DNA from: Mytilinidion resinicola
Lineage: Eukaryota > Ascomycota > Dothideomycetes > Mytilinidiales > Mytilinidiaceae
Direction: 5' to 3'
Length of the DNA: 14,742 nucleotides
Assembly (NCBI RefSeq): GCF_010093595.1
Contig: NW_022985479.1
Location: 1 to 14,742, forward strand
Shown here in pieces: positions 1 through 9,001 of the stretch. The notes beneath the pieces are model-generated. The model saw only the letters and a list, made by a program, of their open reading frames with translations, was not told where the DNA came from and did no database searches. Each line of letters starts with the position of its first letter. Within the stretch, counting starts at the first letter, position 1. The translations under genes and the position numbers were made by a program.

Positions 1-172
1 CGTTAGGAAGGGTCTAAGTAGCGGTGAGAGTAGTTAAAAGCACGTCCGGCCGCTATTAACACGGCGATTAACACGTTTATTAATTATCTATTATCTAATA
101 TTCTATTATCCTATTATTATATTAAACCGTGAATCCGTTACAGCAATTATTATAGCAATCGTATTAAACGCT
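1..172 (+). promoter_or_regulatory. 5' flank of gene A, shared with gene C
   Basis: This is noncoding sequence upstream of the mutated start codon at 173, and it is almost the same as 8830-9001. It contains runs rich in TAATTA and TATTAT. It is the presumed promoter or 5' untranslated region of the ancestral gene, judged only by position; I see no certain promoter element. Confidence 0.3.
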
Positions 173-2770
173 ATAGAATAATTCACCCGAATTTTCGAGT
201 ATATCCCGCAGTACTATATCGTAGTTTACCAAGTTTATAGCTATAGTATTACTAAAACGCAGTTACAAATACATTTAACTAAGCACTACTAGGAATTAAT
301 ATTAGCAACACGAAAATCTATATAAGAGGCCGTAGCAGATATAGAAGATTGGGCCTAGAATAATAGGTAGGTTGTTTTCCTAGCACCTACCGCTAAACCC
401 GTGCTATATTTACCTATTTAGTATAACGGATTAAAATGTTTAGGAACCTATAAAAACAACCAGCCGTGTAGAGCTATAGTGCGCAGTTTGCAGAATATAC
501 AGACCTATTATAAAAAGGAGTATAGGTAGGAAAATCCGCGAAAGCGAGGATATTATTACTAAAGGCAGCAGAGTATTATACAGCGGGCGAAGATATAGGA
601 AGTTAGCGTGTATTGCTAGAAATTTAGCAGTAAGGCGTTGTTGGCCCGATTATTCCAGGTAAACGCGCACAACCCAGCCGCTAAGAGAGAAGAATAGAAG
701 AATCCTATCTAGAAGGTATTAGAGGCCGTATTTACACAGGCAATAATTAATATTAAGAGAGCTAATAAGGAAGCGAGCAGTTAGATCTAGGCCGACGATA
801 ACCGATTCGAGGTTAATATATAGTTAAACTGCGCCGGATAGGTAAAGTATTTAAAGAAATTAGATAGCGAGTGGTTAGAGTTATTAATGCGCAAGCCCGA
901 GAAGAGAGAGGGAGCGTTGGCCAATTTGTGTTTTGCAGTTAAGATAGTAATTTAGAAGGCGCAGCAAGCATCTAAAGCCAGCGTAGTTGGATTAGCAGCT
1001 ATAAATTATATTAATTAACGTGAAACCGGCAATAAAACAAATAAGAAGCTGTTTAGCATATACTAGACAGGTAAGATAATAGTTAAATACAGCGTATATT
1101 AGTTGGCTATTATCTATTATATTTAGAGAACCCGCAGAATAGAGCCGATTTATAGTAAGGAGATAGAAAAGTTGGAGAGTAAGGGCAATATCTAGAACTA
1201 AAGGCTAGTATTTAGGTTAATAGGTAAACAGGGGTTAGTATTAGCAAAGATTAAAATAATAGTAGGGCAGGATAAAAAGGAGGATAGTAATAATAGTAAT
1301 ATTAGCAACAATAGTAGTAATAGCAACAACAGTTATATAATTAACGAGGAGGAGTAAAAAAGGTTAGAGAAGGCTGTTTTAGCATTTATATTAGCGTTAT
1401 TAGACCACCTGTTTACGGATAACAAGTATACCAGCGCATTAATTAGCGGTATAGCCGTTTTAGGTATTAGCTAGCAATGCGGTTAGGAAAGCGCGTTAAT
1501 ATACACGCCTAAGATTGCAGCTATTATTAATATATCCCGTATATTGGTTTTATATTAGGCTATAAAAATGCGTAAAAAGCGCGCGGCGGATATACAATAG
1601 AAGGAGCATTTTAGCTAGAAAAACGCCGAGGAAATAGCGCCGGCGCATTTTAAATTTATATAAGAGATAGCAGACCGGTTTATAATATTAGTTTAATATA
1701 GCGGAATACTGCACCCTATAGATTAGTTGCAGCGGTTAAAGGCGTATAGGATAAAGATCCGGTACACTACTAATACCGAGGGCGTAATTAAGTAGATGGA
1801 CGATATATTATTATATAGTAATATTCGATTTAGTATACCCTAGTTGCGTTTAATAGTCTATAGGTTAGTAGAGACAGCCTGGGTCGAGTTGCACCGGGAT
1901 TTATTATTATTAGAAGAGGTTAATTAAGTTATACAGGGGCCGTTAAGTGGATAGAAAGCTGTTGCATTGCCAGCTATTAATTGGGCGCATTTAGTAGATA
2001 ACCTAGCCGAGCAATAGTTAGGATAGAGTTTTATTAAGAACCCGCAAAATTAAGAGTTAGGATTTAGGGGCGTGTATAGAAAGAGGTGGTTAAGTAATTA
2101 GGTTAGCTAGGAGCAGAAGATTAGGAAGAGGTTTATTAATATTAGAGCTAGCAACCCAGCAGCCGCTATAGCAGTAAAAGGTAAGCAAGGGTTAGTATAG
2201 AAGAGGAAGAAGATTAAAAAGTATACACGAGCAATACAAGTATTCCGGCAGTATTTAGCAGCGTTAGTGTATATAATAGGTGGGTTGCCAGCGCGTGGAA
2301 TAGAGTTAATAATAGTGCAGTATCGAAACAGCCTAAATAGTAATAGTAGAGGGATTTTTATTAAAAACGGGTTAGTAGTATATATAACAGCATACTATAA
2401 AGGTATAGGAGTTAGTGGAAAGGCTAAAGTTATCTACTAATATTTGCCACGCGCAGTAGGTAAATTAGTAGTATATTATTTATAGTTAGTATTACTATTT
2501 TAGCAGAGGTTAGAGAGTGTATAGGGCGGTTAACTAGCAAAGATTAGTCTATTTATATAGGAGCCCGAGCCCGAAAAGGGTTGGATAATACTATAGAGGA
2601 AGCGGAGGCGGGTTTAAATTAATAATATAGCAAGCGCAGAAAATAAAAAGGATAAAGAAGAGGAGAATAAAAAGAAGAATAAAGAGTAAGGAGAAGAAGA
2701 ATGCAAAGCAATAGAAGAAACCGAAAACATTGCCAAGGATAAAGGGGGAAAAAACACAATTCTGTTACCT
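173..2770 (+). pseudogene. Gene A: truncated OrsD/TLH-type pseudogene (5' half only)
   Basis: This is the RIP-mutated, 3'-truncated paralogue of gene C in the same frame (2 mod 3). The start equivalent to ATG 9002 is ATA here. The first OrsD-type zinc finger is gone: the two Cys codons that gene C keeps at 9056 and 9065 are both TAC/TAT (Tyr) here. Many in-frame TAA/TAG codons are present. Some stops are shared with C (179 with 9008; 290 with 9119). Others are private: 2024-2026 is TAG where C has TGG (Trp). Conversely, CAA at 266-268 is intact here but TAA in C. The frame runs through the acidic segment (about 1260-1370), the conserved central block, and a second charged linker near 2640-2750, then ends at 2770 before any helicase motif. 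It is non-functional; only its family relation to gene C gives it a meaning. Confidence 0.88.
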
Positions 2771-3371
2771 ATCCCACAGCGGTAAATAGAACCAGCCCTC
2801 GTTCTATTTATTTATTAAGGATAGAAAATACCAGACCAAGGCGTAGATTTAGGCACGGGGCTTATTCTATTTATTTTTCAGAGGCAGGTTCTATTTATGT
2901 CCCGCAGCCGGAATTGCACCAAATTTTAGTATATTATTCAGCGTATTTAGTTGCACCCCCTAGCCGATTTGCATTAGGTTAACCCGTGTGGTTGGTTAGG
3001 GTTAGGTGGAAGTTGTGGTGTTCGCAGAACCGCCGCAACCGCAACTAAGCGCGCAGTAGAACACTACCAGCCGTGGCTATATACACCACACGAATATTAG
3101 CAGCAGCACCGAACTAATGCCTATAGGAGGCAGGCGTGGTTAATATCTAATAATAGCGTATTAGGTGCAGGCAAGGAAGGTATAGCAGTAAATAAGGTAG
3201 CTACGGGCCCAATTTTTAGTTGGGGACGAGAACTTTAAGCCCGGATATATATATTAGCGCAGATCCTATGCAGTTATATATAGATCCCGCGCAGGCATAG
3301 TTATATTATAAGTTAGGCTATAGTTATAATAGTTTAGCGGGTGGTTAAGGTAATTAGCAACTGCAGCAACT
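2771..3371. other. Spacer between gene A remnant and gene B
   Basis: No gene is supported in these 600 bases. The segment begins exactly where homology to gene C ends, contains a small inverted-repeat element (2783-2897), and runs to the start codon of gene B. From about 2925 to 3240 it keeps clearly more CA and TG dinucleotides than the flanking pseudogenes, so it has been less affected by RIP. TATA-rich sequence near 3243-3256 could belong to a promoter of gene B, by position only. Confidence 0.6.
2783..2897. repeat. Small inverted-repeat (MITE-like) element, candidate
   Basis: The left end taaatagaaccagccctc (2783-2800) is the near reverse complement of gaggcaggttctattta (2881-2897), with one mismatch and one extra base. 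The word ttctattta also occurs at 2802 and 2865. The whole is about 115 bases with no coding capacity, as expected of a MITE or a fragment of one. I see no convincing target-site duplication. It sits just after the breakpoint at 2770, so it may be part of the sequence that replaced the 3' half of gene A. Confidence 0.35.
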
Positions 3372-5263
3372 ATGGCAGCGAGGCGAAAAGGGGGTGGAAA
3401 TTGCACCCAGCAACCTATAAGTAGCACTTATCGCCGCCTATTAAATATTAAGCAAGAGTTAATTCCAGAGGCAGACTAAGTGTTTAAAATAGCTAAATCC
3501 AGTACTAAAAGCAGGTATTTTAAGCATTTAGCCGAATTCCAATTAGCTATTTGCAAGGAGTGCAGGTATAGCGTATAGCTAGACCAGATTAAAGGCTATT
3601 TATAAAAGATCCACAAGGTACCGCGCAAAGAGGCCGATTTAATTAGAGAAGGTGTGCGCAAATAGCCCGGAGTTATCTAGTATCCGAGTAAGTTTAAAAT
3701 GCCGGACAGTATTATAGCGCCAGTTAGCCAGTTGCCGTTGTATTCGGATGGATTATTATATTAACTAGAACCAGGCTATTACTGTTATATATCGCGGAGC
3801 ATTAGGGTAATAAGGAAGTATTAGTAAAAGATCTATAGGTGGTTAGCAGGAAGGAAGCTAGGATAGCTAAGTTAATTAGGAGAAAAGAGGGTGCAGGCAC
3901 GCATTAAAAAGGTATTTAAACACGTCTATTGCTAGCGGTTTTTTGTATAAGGCCACGGATTACAGTATTTTAAAGTGCGATAACCCAGGCAAGGCCAGGA
4001 AGCCAGGCCAGAACCTGTTCCCGTTGACGGCAAGATTATATAGGCGCAGTTAGGGAAGAAGATAGCAGAGGTATAGGCAAATATAGAGAAGCGAGTCCAA
4101 ATAACTATCTAGGCCGGCGAGAAAGACAAAGTAAACCTGTGGTTAGAGCGGACGCAGTAGTTACCGTATTTAGTAGGCATAGAGAGGCCGGATTTATTAG
4201 CATATATTAAGGAGCTAAACGCAGACCTAAAGTAGGAAAAGGAACCTGTTAAAGCCGCAATTTAGGAGGCTATAAACAGGTTAGCGCGGTTTAGCCAGGC
4301 GTTAGTTATTAATCGAGTCGGCGTATTTATATAGTTAGAGGCAATTCGAATAGAAAAGCACTAGATGCGGTACTAGCCGTTACAGCCGTATATAGATAAG
4401 AAGTCGATTAGCAAATACACCCGGCTGTGGAAGCAGATATTAATGTTTTTTACCCGTACGCAGCGCGAGCACAAGTAGGAGAGCCCTAAGTACCGGTTTA
4501 CGCGGCGGCAGTAAGAGGCATAAAAGGCGTTAATTAAGCAGGCCAAGCAAGAGGTAGAAGGAGAAGATAAAACAGAAGAGGAGGAAGAGGATAAGATAGA
4601 AGAGGAGGAGGATAAAATAGAAATTAATAAAATAGATAGCGATAAGGAGCAGGAAACAGGAGATAGCAGGCCTAAGAACGCCAGCAGTAAGCTAGAAGGG
4701 TTAACAGGCATCTAGAAGGCATGTTTGCAGTTTTATATTAAGTTACTAAACTAATCCATTACCTATAAGGAGTATAATAGCCCGTTAGTATGTGTATTAG
4801 CGGTGTTAGGTGTTAAGGAGAACGGCTGGAAGGGCCCCGAGTTGTATCCGCCCATTTTATTAGCCGTTATTAAGGTCACCCGTTTTATAGTAGTTTAGCA
4901 AGCGTTAGAGTTGTTAGAGCCGTTTTAAAATAGCGAGTTCAACAGCAATAGTGCGTACGAGAGCGACAACAGCAGCACGCTATCCCGGCAGCGGCGGAAA
5001 AGATGTTTACAGTTTGTTTAAGAGATAATAGATAAGTTTATAGTTTAAGGAAGCCACGGGCTAATATAGTAGATGTTAGATTTGCGGATATACGGGTTAA
5101 AGATCTATTATAACAGCATATTAAGAGGCTATATTAAATAGATAGGCTATAATAAGTTGTTGTATAAGGGGTTGCATTTTAATATAGCCTAGTTCCGCAG
5201 TATAGTACACGGGTTAGTTATAGAGAGCCGATAGTTGTTGTTGGAAGAGCTGTTGTTTTTTAA

Positions 5264-5303
5264 TAGCGGGATTTCAGCATATACACATGCTGAAATCCCG
5301 CTA
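5264..5303. repeat. Perfect 17-bp inverted repeat (hairpin) inside gene B
   Basis: The arms tagcgggatttcagcat (5264-5280) and atgctgaaatcccgcta (5287-5303) are exact reverse complements with a 6-base spacer, atacac. It lies within the reading frame of gene B without shifting it, in the central region between LLLEEL and GWNFLKD. Both arms still carry CA/TG dinucleotides, the RIP target, although the surrounding sequence has lost most of them. It could be a cruciform or a remnant of a small insertion; the function is unknown. Confidence 0.9.
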
Positions 5304-6728
5304 CCTAGTAAACGGAACAAGACAACTAATTAAGTGCCCGTAATTTTATAGAGTGAATTGCGGGACAATCTAATAGATAAGCGACCGGGATGGAATTTTT
5401 TAAAGGACTATTAAACGCGGTTGCCCGTTAATAGAGAGATGTGGTTATTTAATTATATCGGACGCGATCCTGTAACCTAAGGAAGGTTTTTAAAGGCAGA
5501 ATACCGCTCGGGTATTAATTAACGAGGAGTTAAGCAGTATATATCACGCGTAATTAAATTCCGAGAGAAGTTAATTATATTAATATATATATTAGGGGGG
5601 CAGCCAGCATAAGAACCTAAGGTTTTAAGCGTTTAGCACAGTAATATAGTAAAGGGCGGGCATTGCAATATATTTATCGAGGACAGTATAGTAGTATTTA
5701 TAACGCAATACTATAAGGGTTACGCAGTTAGTAGTGATATTAAGATTATCTATTAATATATACCGCGCAAGGTGGAGGAGTTATTAGTATAGTATTTATA
5801 GTTAGTGTTGCCGTTTTAGCAGCAATTAGAGGCAATAGTATAGGAGAAAGAGGTAATATTATTGTATTTATAGCCGGCCGACCTAAGCGGGCGTAAGTAG
5901 ACGTCGGAATAGTTATAACAGGCGTTAAAGCGCAAAAGCAGGGTTAGGTTAGGGCAGGAGCTAACTATCTAGTTATACCGTGAAATTGCTATTAGTATTA
6001 GCAGAAGGTTTATACGCGGTTTAACGGCGTTTAGGGCAGAGGACAACAATAATAACAAGGAGTAGAATAAGGAGAATATAGCAGCAGTAATTGCAGACGA
6101 GCAGGCCGGGTATATATTGCATGTTGCCGGGTTAGTGTATGCGCGAGCAATTATAGAGCAGGCAGGAGCGGTGGCCGATAAAAGGCAGCAGTTCCGGGTA
6201 TTAAGCATAGATTAGCATTGGTTTTTAGGATATTAGTCGGCTGTTAATAACAAGTTTATATTAAAGAAGCGGAAGCGGGCTCTATTTAAAAGCAAAGCAG
6301 ATAAAGGTTAAAAAGATTAATAGGCGCAGTTAAGGAAGATAGATATAGCGGCATAGTTAAAGCGGATAATAGGTATAGAGGCGGTGTTCCGAGGCGTGCA
6401 GAAGAACGCAATTGCGATAATCACGGCAGGCAAGAGCCTAGTAGTAGCAGTAATACCAACTAGTATAGGAAAGAGCTTGTTGTTTATATTGCTAGCGTGG
6501 GCAGAGCAGGGTGGAATAATAGTAGTTATAGTGCTGTTAATTGCATTATAAGGGGATATAAAGCGGCAATATAAGAAGCTAGGTATTTTATATAAGGAAT
6601 AGGAAGGACGGCACCCTTTAGATGCGGCAGCCGTTGTATTAGTAACGCCGGAATCCGCCGTTAGTAAGGGATTTATAACATTTTTAAATCGATTAAAAGC
6701 AACGCAGCAGCTAGATCGGATTATTATT

Positions 6729-6740
6729 AACGAGTATTAT
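6729..6740 (+). other. Destroyed helicase motif II of gene B (NEYY in place of DEC/DExH)
   Basis: The codons aac gag tat tat fall where RecQ helicases carry the DExH box (DECH/DEAH). Asp->Asn is GAC->AAC, Cys->Tyr is TGT->TAT and His->Tyr is CAT->TAT, all G->A or C->T. The position, a hundred residues after motif I and before LTA, is right for motif II. Loss of the Asp would abolish Mg-ATP hydrolysis even without the stop codons. Confidence 0.75.
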
Positions 6741-8231
6741 ATTGTTTTAAACTGTTAATATATATTCCGGAAGTAGATGCAGCAGTTAGGTAAGCTGGTG
6801 GCGGCCGAGATGTAGATAGTATTATTAACCGCAATATTGCCGCCGATAGAGAAAGGGGAATTATATTAAAAAATGCATTTCTAGAAGGAGTAGGTGAAGA
6901 TGTTTAGGGCGAGGACGGCATAAGTAAATATAGCGTATTATATAGTTTAAGTAGATAGAGAAGGAAAATAGGAGATAGAGGAAGCGGTTTTAGGGATAAT
7001 TTAAAGGAAAATTTAGAGGATTTAAACCGGGAAGGTAGTAGTATATAGTAGCATAGTTAGAAAAGTAAAAAGGATAGCGCAGGCGTTGGATTGCAGCGCG
7101 TATTACTATAACGCAGTAGGTAAAGTAAGTATATTAAGCGAGTTTATAGACGGCAAGCAACGGGTAATTATAGTAATAAGCGCGTTGGGTATAGGGGTAG
7201 ATATACCGGATATTCGGTGCATTATATATATAGATCGGCCGCGAATGTTGTTGGATTATATATAGGAGAGTAGCAGGGCAGGGCGGGATAAATTGCGGAG
7301 CAAGGCGATTATAGTTAAAGAAGGGGGTAAAAGGAAAGGTAAAGGAGATAGGTAGATAGAAGAAAAGCGGCGGTTAGTAGGGTTATATATAGAAGGGGAA
7401 GGTAAGGTAGAGAAATATAGAAGGATTGTATTAGACGGGTATTTAGACGGGCAAGGGGATAGAAATAGGTGTAAGGAAGGCGAAAAGTTATATAATATTT
7501 GCGGCGGAGTAGAAGAAGAGGTGGAAGAGGTGGAAAAAGAAATAGAAGAGGCCGAGGAAGAGGTTAAAGAAGAGGTGGGCGGGCAAGCGGTGCAGGAGGA
7601 GAATAACAAGGTTATATAAAAGGAGATATAGCGCGAGTTCTAGTAATAGGAGCAGGAGAAACAGGGCCCGCAGCAGGATTTAATTTAGGGTAGACAACAA
7701 GAGTTTACAGAGGTGGAATAGTTGCAGTAGTAGTTGCAGCAGTAGGCAGGGCGATGCAGAGTATATAAAGCAGCGGGTTTAGGGCGGAGCAATTATAATT
7801 TGCGGCAGTGTTAGAGGTAAGAGAGTTAATAGGCAAAGGAGATAGTAAAGATGTTAGAGGGGAGGATTAAGTTTAAGGTATTTTCGGGTTGTTTTTAGTA
7901 TAGGGTGCTATAAGAGATTTGCAATTAATAGAAGAGTAATAGATAGGGTAGGTATTAGAAGGTTTAAGGCAGGTGTTGCTAGTATACAGGTGTAGTAATG
8001 GCCGGGTTTATTAGGTTAATATTTAGGTATAAAACGGAGGTTTAGGAGCGTTAGAGGCGCCGGATAGGGGAGATAGGAGTGGATATAGATTCGGACGAGG
8101 AGTTAGTTAGTTATTTAGGAGGGAAACGGCAGTTAGAAGTAGTGGAAAGTAATAATTTAGTAGGAGAGTTTTGTTGGATTACCAGGTTAATAGTAGAGTA
8201 GGTAGAATAGTAGAGAAATATATATTTTTAA

Positions 8232-8829
8232 GGAAAAAAATAATATATAATAAATATAATATAAAAATTAAATAGGATAGGATTAGTTTAAAAGGTGTAT
8301 TATATTATTTAGAGGTTATAAAAAGATAAATTAGGTAAAAATAATTCTATTAACCTATAGGTAAAACATATCGTGGCATATGCTATATTATAATTTAAAA
8401 CTGAACCGTGCGCTGCAACAATATAATTTAGAAACGAAAATCAAATCATACCGTGGCAAACCCCAACCGAATTTGCTGGTTCCAACGCTGTAGGCAAGTT
8501 ATCGACCATTGCGCATTAAATGCACCATTCGGATTAACGATGCGACCGTTGGATTATGTTGTCGTCGTCGCGTTGGGGTAGTTAGGGTTGTAATAATATT
8601 CGTGGCCGTGCGCAGCGATCGCAGTTAAGGCGCGAACGTAGGAGGGTAGTTAAGTACCCAAAGTTCGTAATAGATGTAGTCGTTGTAAGCTATTTGCAAG
8701 CCCTAGGTACCCGGAAATTAGGACCCACTATGCCACCAGTTGCACCTAGGCATGCAAGGTTGTAGATGGATCCCCCAGATGCATAGTTAAGTAACGGGTG
8801 TAATAATCTAGGTGGCTAAGAGCAGGAGG
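8232..8829. other. Spacer between gene B and the right direct repeat
   Basis: I see no gene. The first 170 bases or so (to about 8400) are very AT-rich, with runs such as aaaaaaataatatataataaa, compatible with a 3' untranslated region or polyadenylation region of gene B. From about 8440 to 8829 the sequence is much richer in GC and keeps many CA, TG and CG dinucleotides, unlike the pseudogenes on both sides, so RIP has largely spared it. It leads directly into the repeat that starts at or before 8830. Nothing in it resembles an RNA gene. Confidence 0.55.
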
Positions 8830-9001
8830 CGTTAGGAAGGGTCTAAGTAGCGGTGAGAGTAGTTAAAAGCACGTCCGGCCGCTATTAACACGGCGATTAA
8901 CACGTTTATTAATTATCTATTATCCAATATTCCATTATCCTATTATTATATTAAACCGTGAATCCGTTACAGTAATTATCGTAGCAATTGTATTAAACGC
9001 T
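8830..9001 (+). promoter_or_regulatory. 5' flank of gene C
   Basis: This is the presumed promoter and 5' untranslated region of gene C, by position. It matches 1-172 apart from transitions. The frame of gene C happens to stay open upstream to about 8951, so a start further upstream cannot be excluded, but ATG 9002 is the first ATG before the zinc finger in that stretch. I recognise no specific binding site. Confidence 0.3.

Larger units (their letters stand above)
1..2770 (+). repeat. Long direct repeat, left copy (pairs with 8830-11599)
   Basis: This segment matches 8830-11599 at a constant offset of 8829 bases. Position 1 pairs with 8830, and the last shared word (tctgttacct, 2761-2770) pairs with 11590-11599, so there is no net indel over 2770 bases. 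Every difference I compared is a transition, and most have T or A in this copy where the right copy keeps C or G, so this copy is more decayed. Homology stops abruptly after 2770, and the left end is cut by the window. It holds a 5' flank (1-172) plus the 5' half of a TLH-type gene. Confidence 0.95.
3372..8231 (+). pseudogene. Gene B: full-length RIP-inactivated telomere-linked RecQ helicase (OrsD-RecQ fusion)
   Basis: The frame starts at ATG 3372 (A at -3, G at +4) and can be followed about 1,620 codons to the end of recognisable sequence; TAG at 8199, 8208 or 8211 could be the true stop instead of TAA 8229. I found no frameshift. About 100 in-frame TAA/TAG and no TGA occur. Reading through them shows an OrsD-type finger (CKEC, residues 61-64; its first His is now Tyr), an acidic linker (about 397-430), and a central region with GGQPA (5595-5609). 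The RecQ core follows: motif I PTSIGKSLL (from residue 1029), motif II now NEYY (6729-6740), LTAILPP, and motif VI Q*SSRAGRD-like, with its Gln codon now TAG (7263-7289). A RecQ-type zinc site follows (Cys 7470, Tyr replacing Cys 7491, Cys 7500), then a Glu-rich segment and a Cys-containing tail. TLH proteins are subtelomeric helicases of fungi, linked to telomere recombination in other species. This copy cannot make protein. Confidence 0.88.

Noticed and set aside
2996..3006. Interstitial telomere-like word ttagggttagg.
   Set aside because: Less than two full units; too short to distinguish from chance in G-rich sequence.
4373..4711. Minus-strand open frame of 112 codons rich in Ser and Leu.
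   Set aside because: It is the antisense of the Glu/Lys/Asp-rich linker of gene B; purine-rich coding and TA-rich stops on + create open antisense frames.
7256..7609. Minus-strand open frame of 117 codons, Ser/Pro-rich.
   Set aside because: Antisense of the helicase C-terminus and Glu-rich segment of gene B; no family resemblance.
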